Notes under the pieces: generated by a model
Database searches by the model: none
Seen by the model: the letters and a program-made list of their open reading frames with translations, nothing else
What the model was told of the DNA's origin: nothing
From: an uncultured Prevotellaceae bacterium
Lineage (GTDB): Bacteria > Bacteroidota > Bacteroidia > Bacteroidales > Bacteroidaceae
Direction of reading: 5' to 3'
Length of the DNA stretch: 64,000 nucleotides
Assembly: GCA_902775475.1 (NCBI GenBank)
Contig: CACYME010000021.1
Span: 1-64,000 of the forward strand
Position numbers and translations under genes: made by a program
Part shown: piece by piece, positions 1 to 8,948 of the stretch
How the letters are laid out: each line of letters opens with the position of its first letter
Numbering within the stretch: position 1 is the first letter of the stretch

Positions 1-1
1 C

Positions 2-445
2 GAGGAGCTGCTGGCCGGTGTGCCGGGGGTACACGTCCATGCCCAGCCCGATAACGGCGACTACGATTCGAACTACTGGCTGTGCACCATCACCATCGAT
101 GAAAGCGTGAAGGTGAAGGGACAGGAGAATGCCTACAAGACCATCGTGACGGGTGCCGTTGGCGGTGCCGCCGGCGTGATTCACGTTGCCTCGTCGGCCA
201 CGACGGACTGCCAGCCGAACGATAACGTGGAGGCTTTGCGCGTAGCTCTCGACAAGGCTCAAATCGAGGCGCGTCCTGTGTGGAAGCCGATGCACAAACA
301 GCCCGTGTACAAGGATGCACCAGCCTACGTCAATGGTGTCAGCGAGGCCATCTTCAAGGTGGGCATGTGTCTGCCGGCCGGGCCATATGTCTCGGATGAT
401 GACGTGCGCTACATCGCGGAGACCATTAAGGCGAACATTTTATAA
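2..445 (+). CDS. DegT/DnrJ/EryC1/StrS-type aminotransferase, C-terminal part
   Basis: The reading frame is open to the left edge, so only the last 147 codons are seen and no start can be chosen. The tail carries the C-terminal block typical of DegT/DnrJ/EryC1/StrS enzymes (RPVWKPMHKQPVY, then KVGMCLPAGP, then a final helix DVRYIAETI). Members of this family are PLP enzymes that transaminate keto-sugars on nucleotide carriers during surface-glycan synthesis. The catalytic lysine lies upstream of the window. The next gene starts 3 bp after the stop and three further sugar-nucleotide genes follow, so this is the end of a polysaccharide operon. The exact sugar substrate cannot be read from this fragment. 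Confidence 0.85.
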   Translation, partial: EELLAGVPGVHVHAQPDNGDYDSNYWLCTITIDESVKVKGQENAYKTIVTGAVGGAAGVIHVASSATTDCQPNDNVEALRVALDKAQIEARPVWKPMHKQPVYKDAPAYVNGVSEAIFKVGMCLPAGPYVSDDDVRYIAETIKANIL

Positions 446-448
446 GCT

Positions 449-1603
449 ATGAAAGCTTTTCAATACCACATTTTTGCTCCTTACAGGGTATGTCCGTTGG
501 GGGCGCATGTTGACCACCAGCATGGGCTGGTGACGGGGTTTGCCATCGACAAGGGCGTGGACCTTTGGTTTAACGTAAGGGAGGACAGCATTGTCAAGCT
601 GACATCACGAACGTTTGAGGGCGACGTGGTGTTTGAGATAGACAAGCCATCGCAGGTCCGCGAGGGCCACTGGGGCGACTATGCCCGTGGTGCGAAGTAT
701 GCGCTGCGAAAGCGATTCGAGCTGAAGCGTGGCATCGAAGGCGTGATACAGGGAAGCCTGCCCGTGGGTGGGCTGTCGTCGTCGGCGGCTGTACTGATAG
801 CTTACGTGATGGCTTTTGCGAAAGCAAACGACATCACCCTACAGCCCTTTGAGGTGGTGAAGATTGCCTCGGAGGCGGAACGGGAGTACATCGGACTGAA
901 CAACGGTCTGCTCGACCAGGCGTGCATCGCCCTGGGCAAGAAGGACGGCCTGTTGTTCCTGGACTGCGACTCGAACGACTGGCGCATCATCAGGCGGAAT
1001 CCCGACATGCCGGAGTTTGAGATTGGCATCTTCTTCTCCGGGCTGACACGCAGTCTGGTGAACTCGGACTATAACCTGCGGGTGTTTGAATGCAAGACGG
1101 CGGCATGGAACATGCTGGCCTATACGGAGCAGCCGCTGAAGACATTTGACAAGACGTTCCTGCGCGATATCCCCAAGGCGACGTTCGAGAAGACACGCAT
1201 CGCCATGCCAGCAAGGTTTGCCCGGCGAGCGGAGCACTTCTACAGCGAATACCGCCGTGTGCGGCAGGGCGTGACAGCCTGGGAGACGGGCAACCTGAAG
1301 CTCTTTGGCAAGCTGTCGTTCGACTCGTGTGAGAGCAGCATCCACAACTATGAGTGTGGCTCGCCAGAGCTGATAGCCATATACGAAATTATGCGCCAGC
1401 TGCCTGGTGTCTATGGTGGCCGCTTCTCGGGTGCCGGATTCAAGGGAGCCTGCATTGCACTGGTGGACCCAGCCTATAAGGAGGACATACAGAAGGTGCT
1501 CACAGAGAAGTATCTAGCGCAGTTCCCGGAATATGAGAGAACGTTCCAGGTGTTCTGGGTGAAGCCTGACGACGGGGCGAGGTTCGTTGAAAATGAAGAG
1601 TGA
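449..1603 (+). CDS. GHMP sugar kinase, galactokinase-like
   Basis: A 384-residue protein of the GHMP kinase superfamily. The N-terminus has the galactokinase-type substrate signature (RVCPLGAHVDHQHG, about residues 12-25). The ATP-binding motif PVGGLSSSAAV sits near residue 105, and the C-terminal glycine motif GGRFSGAGFKGACIAL near residue 330. Such enzymes phosphorylate a free sugar at C1, which the nucleotidyltransferase encoded next could then activate with an NTP. Start ATG at 449 is 3 bp after the preceding stop; the next gene begins 6 bp after this one ends. The particular sugar is not known; a C1-phosphorylating kinase for an unusual hexose or uronic acid fits the context best. Confidence 0.85.
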   Translation: MKAFQYHIFAPYRVCPLGAHVDHQHGLVTGFAIDKGVDLWFNVREDSIVKLTSRTFEGDVVFEIDKPSQVREGHWGDYARGAKYALRKRFELKRGIEGVIQGSLPVGGLSSSAAVLIAYVMAFAKANDITLQPFEVVKIASEAEREYIGLNNGLLDQACIALGKKDGLLFLDCDSNDWRIIRRNPDMPEFEIGIFFSGLTRSLVNSDYNLRVFECKTAAWNMLAYTEQPLKTFDKTFLRDIPKATFEKTRIAMPARFARRAEHFYSEYRRVRQGVTAWETGNLKLFGKLSFDSCESSIHNYECGSPELIAIYEIMRQLPGVYGGRFSGAGFKGACIALVDPAYKEDIQKVLTEKYLAQFPEYERTFQVFWVKPDDGARFVENEE

Positions 1604-1609
1604 AGATAA

Positions 1610-2347
1610 ATGAAAAACATTGTTATAGCTGCTGGATATGCCACACGGCTGGGGGAACTGACGAAGAACTTTCCAAAGCCGCTGCTGAAGATTGGGGAGA
1701 ATAGTATCCTCGGAAGGATGCTCGACGATATCGACCGCATCGCTGACATCGACGAGCACATCATCATCACCAACCATCGGTTCACGCCTATCTTCGAACA
1801 GTGGAAGGAAAGCACTCAGTATAACAAGCCCATCACCATCGTTGACGACGGCACCGAGACGAACGACACGCGCTTGGGTGCCGTTTGCGACTTGCTGTAT
1901 GCAATGGACAGGCTACAAATAGACGATGACCTGCTGGTGGTTGCCGCCGACAACCTGCTGTTCTTCTCGTTCCAGGAGTTTGTGGACTTTGCGAAGGAGA
2001 AGCAGACGAGCTGCATCATGTGCCATGAGCAGCCATCGATAGAGAAGCTGCAAAGGACGGGCGTGGTGGAGTTGGACGAACGCCACCAGGTTCTGGCCAT
2101 GGAGGAGAAGCCGCAAGTGCCGAAGAGCCACTGGGCCGTGCCGCCGTTCTACATCTATCTGAAGCAGGACCTCGACCTTGTGCGTCACTCCGTTGAGGAC
2201 GGCTGTGGCAAGGATGCCCCTGGCAACCTGGCCCACTACATGGTGGAGCATACCACGATGCATGCCTGGCCCATGAGTGCCGGACGGTTCGATATCGGTA
2301 GTTTGGATACTTATTATGAGGCAGTGGAAAGATATGGAAAGAATTGA
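1610..2347 (+). CDS. Sugar-1-phosphate nucleotidyltransferase
   Basis: A 245-residue protein opening with the NTP-transferase signature (IVIAAGYATRLGELTKNFPK, a variant of GxGTRL...PK), followed by a Rossmann-like core with an acidic metal-binding patch (VVAADNLLF near residue 110) and the EEKP block (MEEKPQVPKSHW near residue 165). Such enzymes couple a sugar-1-phosphate to an NTP, releasing pyrophosphate. It follows the GHMP kinase by 6 bp and overlaps the epimerase gene by 14 bp, so kinase, nucleotidyltransferase and epimerase probably form a salvage-style route to a nucleotide sugar. Nucleotide specificity cannot be assigned by eye. Confidence 0.85.
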   Translation: MKNIVIAAGYATRLGELTKNFPKPLLKIGENSILGRMLDDIDRIADIDEHIIITNHRFTPIFEQWKESTQYNKPITIVDDGTETNDTRLGAVCDLLYAMDRLQIDDDLLVVAADNLLFFSFQEFVDFAKEKQTSCIMCHEQPSIEKLQRTGVVELDERHQVLAMEEKPQVPKSHWAVPPFYIYLKQDLDLVRHSVEDGCGKDAPGNLAHYMVEHTTMHAWPMSAGRFDIGSLDTYYEAVERYGKN

Positions 2348-3410
2348 CTTGAACAACAAAACGATACTCGTGACAGGAGCCGCCGGGTTCATCGGCTCGA
2401 ATCTGGTGAAGCGGCTCTTCAGGGACGTGAAGGGTGCCACTATCATCGGCATCGATAACATGAACGACTACTATGACGTGGCCCTGAAGGAGTTCCGACT
2501 GAAGGAGCTGAATGCCAGCGTTCCTGAGGGCACGACATGGAAATTCGTCAAGGGGGACATAGCCGACAAGGCCACCATTGACGACATCTTCGAGGAGCAC
2601 AGGCCGCAGGTGGTAGTGAATCTCGCGGCACAGGCTGGCGTGAGGTATAGCATCACCAACCCCGATGCCTACATTCAGAGCAACCTCATCGGCTTCTACA
2701 ACATCCTGGAGGCCTGCCGCCACTCCTACGACGGAGCGGGAGCAGGCGTAGAACATCTGGTGTACGCTTCTTCGTCGAGCGTGTATGGCTCCAATAAGAA
2801 AGTGCCGTACTCTACGGATGACAAGGTGGATAACCCGGTGAGCCTCTATGCCGCCACGAAGAAGAGCAACGAGCTGATGGCCCATGCCTACTCGAAACTC
2901 TACAACATCCCCTCCACGGGACTGCGGTTCTTCACCGTCTATGGTCCCGCCGGGCGGCCCGACATGGCTTACTTCGGATTCACCGACAAGCTACGCAAGG
3001 GCGAGGCCATCCAGATATTCAACTACGGCAATTGCATGCGCGACTTCACCTACGTCGACGACATCGTGGAGGGCGTGGTGCGCATCATGCAGGGTGCACC
3101 AGAGAAGAGAAACGGTGAGGACGGCCTACCTATTCCGCCATACGCCGTATATAATATAGGTAATAACCAACCGGAGAACCTGCTGAACTTCGTAGACATC
3201 CTGCAACAGGAACTCATCCGCGCCAAAGTGCTGCCCGAAGACTACGACTTCGAAGCCCACAAGCGGCTTGTGCCCATGCAGCCCGGCGACGTGCCCACGA
3301 CCTATGCCGACACCTCCGCACTGGAGCGCGACTATAGCTTTAAGCCAAGCACAAGCCTGCGCGACGGCCTGCGTGCCTTTGCCGAGTGGTACAAGGAGTT
3401 CTATGGGTAA
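2334..3410 (+). CDS. NAD-dependent nucleotide-sugar epimerase, UDP-glucuronate 4-epimerase-like
   Basis: A 358-residue short-chain dehydrogenase/reductase of the extended type. It shows the NAD-binding GAAGFIGSNL motif near the N-terminus, the SSSSVYG serine region, the YAATKKSNE (YxxxK) catalytic pair, and RFFTVYGPAGRPDMA, a block characteristic of UDP-glucuronate 4-epimerases such as CapI/LpsL. I chose the ATG at 2334 (MERIDLNNK) because the longer frame from 2277 adds 19 residues before the Rossmann strand and lies inside the previous gene. The remaining overlap with that gene is 14 bp, suggesting translational coupling. Last gene of the operon; two hairpins with T-runs follow. Confidence 0.9.
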   Translation: MERIDLNNKTILVTGAAGFIGSNLVKRLFRDVKGATIIGIDNMNDYYDVALKEFRLKELNASVPEGTTWKFVKGDIADKATIDDIFEEHRPQVVVNLAAQAGVRYSITNPDAYIQSNLIGFYNILEACRHSYDGAGAGVEHLVYASSSSVYGSNKKVPYSTDDKVDNPVSLYAATKKSNELMAHAYSKLYNIPSTGLRFFTVYGPAGRPDMAYFGFTDKLRKGEAIQIFNYGNCMRDFTYVDDIVEGVVRIMQGAPEKRNGEDGLPIPPYAVYNIGNNQPENLLNFVDILQQELIRAKVLPEDYDFEAHKRLVPMQPGDVPTTYADTSALERDYSFKPSTSLRDGLRAFAEWYKEFYG

Positions 3411-3452
3411 ACAAGGGAACATATTATTTCCCAGACAGGGTCAGTTCCTGAA

Positions 3453-3516
3453 AATCCGCATTGAGCGGATTATTTTCTTCTGTCCACGGATTTTTGTCCG
3501 CCCAGGGCGGATTTTT
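3453..3516 (+). terminator. Two consecutive intrinsic-terminator hairpins
   Basis: The first hairpin pairs AATCCGC with GCGGATT (3453-3471) and runs into ATTTTC. The second pairs TCCGCC with GGCGGA (3497-3511) and is followed directly by five T. Both lie just after the polysaccharide operon and before the helicase gene, so they probably end the first transcript. Confidence 0.65.
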
Positions 3517-3568
3517 GCGGAATGGAACTTGTACACCTTTTCGTAGGCTTTGCGGCAGCAAAACTCAC

Positions 3569-5515
3569 ATGAAAGCATATACTGAGCTGCGCGACTATCA
3601 GGCAGAGATGCTCTCCAGGCTGCAACAGGCATGGAGGCGGGCACGGAGCGTGCTAGTGCAGATGCCTACGGGTACAGGAAAGACGCATCTGCTCGCCGCG
3701 GTGATAAAGCGCCTCTTCCCCACCCTCTCCTCCGAAAAGGATGGGGGCAAGCTGAGCCGTGGGGTGCTGATAGTGGCTCATCGGCGGGAGCTGATTGAGC
3801 AAATCAAGGAGACGCTGGCGGCCTTTGGCATACGGACAGACGGCGAGGACTGCGCGGTCAGGGTGGAGAGTATTCAAAAACTGAGCCACGGACTGACACG
3901 GACTGACACGGACAGGAAGGAAAACACGCCGTTCTCACCGGAACTGGTGGTCGTGGACGAGGCTCACCATGCACTGGCAAAGACCTATAAGATGCTGTGG
4001 GAGTGGTGGCCGAAAGCTAAGTTCCTGGGGCTGACGGCAACGCCATGCCGACTGAGCGGGGAGGCGTTCACAGGGCTGTTCGACGTGCTGCTACAGTCGT
4101 GGACCATACAGGAATTTATCGACCAGGGGTGGCTGAGCGACTTCGAGTACGTGTCGGCGAGCCCAGAGAGCATGATGTACCGCCAGGTGGTCTCGCTGAG
4201 CAAGCGGGGCGCCGACGGCGACTACCAGACGAAGGAGGCAGCCATGGTGCTCGACTGCGAGGAGAGCATAGAGCACCTCTACAAGACCTATCGGCAGTTT
4301 GCCTGTGGAAAGAAGGGCATCGTCTATGCCATCGACCGCCAGCACGCGCAGCACATCGCCAAATACTACAAGGCCAATGGGGTAAGTTGCGCAGTCATCG
4401 ATGCCAAGACACCTGCAGAAGAGAGAAAGAGGCTCATCGACGAATACAAGTCCCAGCCCCACACCGTCCTTATCAACGTAGACATCTTCTCCGAAGGCTT
4501 CGACTGCCCGGAGGTGGAGTTCATCCAGCTGGCCCGTCCCACGCTGTCGCTCAGCAAGTACCTGCAGCAGGTGGGGCGCGGCATGCGCATCAGCAAGGGG
4601 AAGGAAGCCGTGCTGATTCTCGACCAGGTGGGTGCCTACCAGACTTTTGGGCTCCCTACCGACGAGCGCGACTGGGAGATGACCTTCCGTGGCAGGCTGG
4701 CGGGCAAGGGCAACCAGGCCAACGTCAGGGGTATCGTCATCCGAGACGACCTGAACGACCGCGAGCTGATGAATCTGGAGATGGTGCGCATCAAGCGGCG
4801 TGGCGAGACGCGCAAGGGCGTGGAGATATTCGTCAAGGAGGGCAAGTATGGCATCATGAAGGACGGCCGCGTCACCTGCGCTGCCGAGTTTGAGAAAATC
4901 AGCCGCACGCAGGCACCCTATTTCGCCATGGGTGTCTACCCCTACTACGTGTTCAAGAACCGCACGACGCTGATAGACATGGAAGGCCGCGACCTGCGCC
5001 TCAAGATGTATGGCAGTCTGGAGTGGGAAGGAGAGGTGCTGAAAGGGCAGGACATCAACGACAGTGCCCTCTACTGGGACAGCAAGTACAACGCCTACTA
5101 CCACGAGAAGCCCGAGTTCGAGGCGCTGGCCGGGGTGGAGATGGTGCACCTGAAGGACGGCTACGTGCTGCGACAGCTGCCCAACCTCTCAAAGCCGGCC
5201 AGGAAAGCCGACATCTACTACAACGAGCGACTGATATGGATGAACGACTGGCTGCTGCTGAAGCAGAAGGAGGGCGATGACAGCTACCGCTGCTCGCCCT
5301 TCAAGATACTGGCCTACGGCTTCCGCTGCTTCTATGTGAAGAGCAAGAGCACCGGCGGCCCGCCTGTCACCATCATCTACCGCGAGGGCGGCATCGGCGA
5401 CCGCAAATGGGGTGTTCCGATTGACGACGACGCCAAGCTGCCCCCATGGAGGGACATACCACTCACCAACGCCTCAACAGGCAAAATGGAGCTTTCCAGA
5501 CGGACACTCCCCTGA
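3569..5515 (+). CDS. DEAD/DEAH-box helicase, RadD-like, with long C-terminal extension
   Basis: A superfamily 2 helicase of 648 residues. Motifs in order: Q-motif-like LRDYQAEML (7-15), Walker A MPTGTGKT (32-39), DEAHH (130-134), LTATP (155-159), SEGFDCPEVEF (308-318) and motif VI QVGRGMR (334-340). This layout resembles the RadD/YejH DNA-repair group. Residues about 360-648 are not a standard helicase domain; a short stretch (KYGIMKDGRV) resembles a WG beta-repeat. I chose ATG 3569 rather than 3461 because the extra 36 residues are translated from terminator-like and GC-poor leader DNA and the domain begins at MKAYTELRDYQ. A 10-bp tandem repeat (GACTGACACG, about 3891-3915) lies inside the coding region. 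The stop lies in the stem of the terminator that follows. Confidence 0.85.
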   Translation: MKAYTELRDYQAEMLSRLQQAWRRARSVLVQMPTGTGKTHLLAAVIKRLFPTLSSEKDGGKLSRGVLIVAHRRELIEQIKETLAAFGIRTDGEDCAVRVESIQKLSHGLTRTDTDRKENTPFSPELVVVDEAHHALAKTYKMLWEWWPKAKFLGLTATPCRLSGEAFTGLFDVLLQSWTIQEFIDQGWLSDFEYVSASPESMMYRQVVSLSKRGADGDYQTKEAAMVLDCEESIEHLYKTYRQFACGKKGIVYAIDRQHAQHIAKYYKANGVSCAVIDAKTPAEERKRLIDEYKSQPHTVLINVDIFSEGFDCPEVEFIQLARPTLSLSKYLQQVGRGMRISKGKEAVLILDQVGAYQTFGLPTDERDWEMTFRGRLAGKGNQANVRGIVIRDDLNDRELMNLEMVRIKRRGETRKGVEIFVKEGKYGIMKDGRVTCAAEFEKISRTQAPYFAMGVYPYYVFKNRTTLIDMEGRDLRLKMYGSLEWEGEVLKGQDINDSALYWDSKYNAYYHEKPEFEALAGVEMVHLKDGYVLRQLPNLSKPARKADIYYNERLIWMNDWLLLKQKEGDDSYRCSPFKILAYGFRCFYVKSKSTGGPPVTIIYREGGIGDRKWGVPIDDDAKLPPWRDIPLTNASTGKMELSRRTLP

Positions 5516-5554
5516 TGATTGTCAAAGAATCATACAGGGGAGTGTCTAATTTTT
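5504..5554 (+). terminator. Terminator of the helicase gene, overlapping a regulatory site
   Basis: An 11-bp perfect stem pairs ACACTCCCCTG (5504-5514, inside the end of the helicase gene) with CAGGGGAGTGT (5535-5545), followed by CTAATTTTT. The loop and 3' arm overlap the two operator dyads of the next promoter, so operator occupancy and terminator folding share the same DNA. Confidence 0.6.
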
Positions 5555-5559
5555 AGACA
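5520..5559 (+). promoter_or_regulatory. Operator copy A (two 17-bp dyads) upstream of the FtsX permease at 5643
   Basis: Distal dyad TGTCAAAGAATCATACA (5520-5536), 6-bp spacer, proximal dyad TGTCTAATTTTTAGACA (5543-5559), the latter a perfect palindrome with 7-bp arms. Exactly 50 bp separate the proximal dyad from the -7 box TAACTTTG. The same arrangement recurs upstream of four other units in this window. I infer binding by the Fis-type response regulator encoded at 37072. Confidence 0.75.
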
Positions 5560-5585
5560 ATGTGCAGAGCAGAGGCCCGAAAAGT

Positions 5586-5617
5586 TTGGCCGATGGCGGG
5601 GAAAAGCGTAACTTTGC
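5586..5617 (+). promoter_or_regulatory. Promoter of the FtsX permease/ATPase unit
   Basis: TTTG at 5586-5589 and TAACTTTG at 5610-5617, with 20 bp between them, match the Bacteroidetes -33/-7 promoter. The start codon at 5643 lies 25 bp further on. Confidence 0.75.
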
Positions 5618-5642
5618 AACACGATAAACAACGACAAGCAGC

Positions 5643-8030
5643 ATGAAGTCCTACCTGACATTCCTCTCGCGCAACAAGCTCTACACGGCGGTGAACGTGC
5701 TGGGGCTGAGCGTCTCGCTGATGTTCGTCATCCTCATGGGCGACTACACCTGGCGGCAATACAGCATCGACACTTGGCACGAGAACGCCGACCGCATCAG
5801 CCTGATGGGCAGCGAGAACATGTTCTTCATGTGGCCGCAGGTTGCCGACGACATCAAGCAGCTGTGCCCCGAGGTGGAACAGACCTGCTGCGTGATGAGC
5901 CAGAACGGAATAATCAAGAGCGGACAGCAGGGAGCACCGACAGTAACAGTGAAGAAAGGCGACGACGAGAACGGCATCATCATGCTCACCGACCCGTCGT
6001 TCTTCCAGCTGTTCGACTTCCCGCTCGTAGAGGGCGACCGCAAGACCTGCCTCGACGCGCCCGACAAGTGCGTGGTCAGCGAGCGGCTGGCCCGCAGCCT
6101 CTTCGGCGACCGCGAGGCCATCGGCCAGACGCTGCAGATTGTAGGCAGTCGCTACGCGTTCGTGGGCGACGAGGACCCCTACGACTCCACGCTGGTCTAC
6201 ACCGTGAGCGCCGTGATGCGCGACCTGGACCACACCGTGCTGCCCAACGAGACGCAGCTCATCGCCAGCATGGAGCGCTACCCGCAGGTGATAGGCTACA
6301 AACTGAACAACAACAGCATGGTCTACGGGTCAGCAGGACCCTGCAAGGTCTTCCTCATGACGCGTCCAGGCATGAGCCTCGACAGCAAGAAGGAACTCAT
6401 CGGCAACTACCTTCATGAAAACTACAACAACGGCTGGGGAAAAGCCAAGCTGACCCTGACGCCGCTGAAGGACATCATGTTCGCCCCGCAGAACCTGGGC
6501 ACCGGCATGCAGAAGGGCGACGCCTCGCGCCTGCGCATCCTGCTGGCTGCAGTGCTGGCCATTCTGTTCTTTGCCTTCAGCAACTACGTCAACCTGACTG
6601 TGGCCAACACGGGGTTCCGCGCCAAGGAGATGGCCACGCGACGGCTCTTCGGCAGCAGTCAGCTGCGCATCACGCTGAAGCTGATGGCCGAGTCGACGCT
6701 GATGGTGGCCCTGTGCTTCGCCATCGGCCTAGCCCTGGCCTGCTATTTCCAGGATGCCGCCGCCGAACTATTTAAGGGGAAGATTGCACTGCTGAACGAC
6801 ATCACGCCCACCACCGTCGTCGCCTGCCTGGCCTTCATCCTGCTCACCGGCGCCGTCTCGGCCATCCTGCCCTCCTGGCTCATCGCCCGCTTCCAGCCCA
6901 TCGACATCGTGAAAGGCTCGTTCCGCTTCCGCTCGAAGATGGTGCTGGGCCGCCTGTTCATCATCGTGCAGAACATCATCACCGTCACCATGCTCACAGC
7001 AGCCCTCGTCATCTGGCTGCAAATACGCCACCTCATCAATGCCCCGTTAGGCTATCACACAGAAAACCTCTTCTACGTCTTTGCACCCGACGGCAAGGCG
7101 CAGACAGAGCGCAGCCTTTTAGAGAAGATGCCCTTCGTGGAGCAGATAGGCACCTGCCAGCACAGCACGCTGACAGATGGCAGTTCCAACATGCGCATCA
7201 TCAAGCGCGAAGACAAACATGTGGTGCTCTTCATCACCGACATGGACTCGACGGCCTTCCGCCTACACGGGCTGGAAATCCTGCATGACTACGGCCCTAC
7301 GAACGATGGCTACTACCTAACGGAGGAGGCCATGCGCCAGCTGGACTATGGCCCAGAAGAGCGCGAGACCCAGTGGGCCGACGACGAGAAATACCCTATA
7401 GCGGGCGTGCTGCGCGACTTCCACCGCCACAACGTACTGAACGGTGTGGAACCCTTCGCCATCCGCCTGCTGCGGCCGGAACAGATGGAGTACCCGTTCT
7501 TCCTGGTGAAGACCAACGGCGACAGGCAGGCCAGCGATGCCTTCAAGCAGATGCTCAGAAGACTGGGCTGTGACGAGACAGAGCTGAAGTGGTATGTCAA
7601 CAATCTCGAGGAAAGCATTGCCGACACCTTCGAGGAGCAACAGAACACGCTGCACATCATCTCGCTCTTCACGCTCGTGGCCATCGTCATCTCGGTGATG
7701 GGTTTCCTCAGCCTGTCGCTCTTCTTCATCCGCCAGCGGCAGAAGGAGATTGCCATCCGCAAGGTGATGGGCTCCACGTCGGGCGAGGTGCTCTGGCTCA
7801 TGCTGCGCACGTTCTGCGCCCCAGTGCTGTGGTCGCTGCTGGTGGCCGTGCCCCTGGCGTGGCACATCATGAGCGACTGGCTGTCCAGCTTCAGCTATCG
7901 CATCGCGCTCTCACCCTGGATTTTCGCCGCAGCAGGCCTCGGCTGTATGCTCGTGTCGGTGCTCACGGTGCTGGCGCAGAGCTGGCACGCCTCCAACGAG
8001 AACCCTGTCAAGAATATCAAGGCGGAGTAA
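5643..8030 (+). CDS. FtsX/MacB-type ABC transporter permease (795 aa)
   Basis: A long ABC permease with two FtsX modules, each preceded by a large extracytoplasmic MacB-like domain. The N-terminal membrane helix (VLGLSVSLMFVILMG) starts near residue 19. Further helices lie near 296-318, 345-370, 388-410 and 430-455, and a second cluster covers about 670-790. The cytoplasmic coupling motif RQRQKEIAIRKVMG precedes the last helices, and the protein ends in the NENPVKNIKAE tail seen in slightly different form in the other two permeases of this window. Such proteins transmit ATPase movement to the periplasm to expel substrates or drive envelope work. The likely ATPase partner is encoded downstream at 8184; a HlyD adaptor is at 34559. 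Substrate unknown. Confidence 0.85.
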   Translation: MKSYLTFLSRNKLYTAVNVLGLSVSLMFVILMGDYTWRQYSIDTWHENADRISLMGSENMFFMWPQVADDIKQLCPEVEQTCCVMSQNGIIKSGQQGAPTVTVKKGDDENGIIMLTDPSFFQLFDFPLVEGDRKTCLDAPDKCVVSERLARSLFGDREAIGQTLQIVGSRYAFVGDEDPYDSTLVYTVSAVMRDLDHTVLPNETQLIASMERYPQVIGYKLNNNSMVYGSAGPCKVFLMTRPGMSLDSKKELIGNYLHENYNNGWGKAKLTLTPLKDIMFAPQNLGTGMQKGDASRLRILLAAVLAILFFAFSNYVNLTVANTGFRAKEMATRRLFGSSQLRITLKLMAESTLMVALCFAIGLALACYFQDAAAELFKGKIALLNDITPTTVVACLAFILLTGAVSAILPSWLIARFQPIDIVKGSFRFRSKMVLGRLFIIVQNIITVTMLTAALVIWLQIRHLINAPLGYHTENLFYVFAPDGKAQTERSLLEKMPFVEQIGTCQHSTLTDGSSNMRIIKREDKHVVLFITDMDSTAFRLHGLEILHDYGPTNDGYYLTEEAMRQLDYGPEERETQWADDEKYPIAGVLRDFHRHNVLNGVEPFAIRLLRPEQMEYPFFLVKTNGDRQASDAFKQMLRRLGCDETELKWYVNNLEESIADTFEEQQNTLHIISLFTLVAIVISVMGFLSLSLFFIRQRQKEIAIRKVMGSTSGEVLWLMLRTFCAPVLWSLLVAVPLAWHIMSDWLSSFSYRIALSPWIFAAAGLGCMLVSVLTVLAQSWHASNENPVKNIKAE

Positions 8031-8050
8031 ATGTTGAGTGATGAGTGTTT

Positions 8051-8110
8051 AGTGTTGAGAGACTTTACAAACGAGCCTCTGTCGGCACAGAACCAAAGTC
8101 TCTCAACACT
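8051..8110. repeat. Long hairpin of low-complexity repeats between permease and ATPase genes
   Basis: AGTGTTGAGAGACTTT (8051-8066) pairs perfectly with AAAGTCTCTCAACACT (8095-8110). Both arms are embedded in GAGTG/TTGAG-type short repeats. It sits inside what should be one operon, so it may attenuate or stabilise the transcript rather than end it. Confidence 0.6.
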
Positions 8111-8183
8111 CAACTCTCAACAAGAAGGGAGGGGAGTAGAAATGAACAATGATAACGAATAAGAATAATAACAAATAAAGAAT

Positions 8184-8861
8184 ATGATTAGACTGGAGAA
8201 CATTGAGAAGGTCTTCCGCACCGAGGAGGTGGAGACCGTGGCACTGGGCGGCGTTTCGCTCGAAGTGAAAGAAGGCGAGTTCGTGGCCATCATGGGGCCG
8301 TCGGGCTGCGGAAAGTCAACGCTGCTGAACATTCTGGGACTGCTCGACAACCCCACAGCGGGCACCTACATGCTCGACGGGCAGAACGTAGGACAGCTGA
8401 AGGAGAGCCAGCGCACCGCCGTCAGGAAGGGCGTGATAGGCTTCGTCTTCCAGAACTTCAACCTCATCGACGAGCTCGACGTCACGGAGAACGTGGAGCT
8501 GCCACTGGTCTACATGGGCGTGCCGAAGAAGGAACGGCGCAAGCGGGTGAGCGACCTGCTGCAGCGCATGGCCATCAGCCACCGTGCCCACCACTACCCG
8601 CAGCAGCTCTCCGGCGGACAGCAGCAGCGTGTGGCCATCGCCCGTGCCGTGGTGTCGAACCCGAAGCTCATCCTCGCCGACGAGCCAACTGGAAACCTCG
8701 ACTCGAAGAACGGCCACGAGGTGATGCAGCTGCTCACCCAGCTGAATGCCGACAGCGGCACCACCGTCGTGATGGTGACCCACTCGCAGCACGATGCCAG
8801 TTTTGCCCAGCGCATCATCAGCCTCCTCGACGGACAGGTGGTGGAGCAAACCATCATGTAG
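8184..8861 (+). CDS. ABC transporter ATPase, LolD/MacB type
   Basis: A 225-residue ABC ATPase. Walker A GPSGCGKST is at 38-46, Q-loop FVFQNFNL at about 87-94, signature LSGGQQQR at 142-149, Walker B LILADEPTGNLD at 162-173 and the H-loop VMVTHS near 197-202. The sequence belongs to the LolD/MacB/FtsE branch, which energises FtsX-fold permeases. It lies 153 bp after the permease at 5643 and is the only such ATPase in the window, so it may also serve the permeases at 25408 and 28928, whose genes have no ATPase beside them. That sharing is inference. A strong terminator follows. Confidence 0.9.
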   Translation: MIRLENIEKVFRTEEVETVALGGVSLEVKEGEFVAIMGPSGCGKSTLLNILGLLDNPTAGTYMLDGQNVGQLKESQRTAVRKGVIGFVFQNFNLIDELDVTENVELPLVYMGVPKKERRKRVSDLLQRMAISHRAHHYPQQLSGGQQQRVAIARAVVSNPKLILADEPTGNLDSKNGHEVMQLLTQLNADSGTTVVMVTHSQHDASFAQRIISLLDGQVVEQTIM

Positions 8862-8901
8862 ATTTTTGTAATTTACGCCCCTTATCCTGCCACCTCAGAG
8901 A

Positions 8902-8948
8902 ACATGGCCTTCGTGAGATAGAAATAACTCACGAAGGCCATGTCGTTT
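8902..8948 (+). terminator. Intrinsic terminator after the ABC ATPase gene
   Basis: A perfect 16-bp stem (ACATGGCCTTCGTGAG at 8902-8917 with its complement at 8928-8943) is followed by CGTTTTA. It lies 40 bp after the stop. Confidence 0.8.

Noticed and set aside
2277-2333. Longer start of the epimerase gene
   Set aside because: The 19 extra residues lie inside the previous gene and precede the Rossmann strand without family support.
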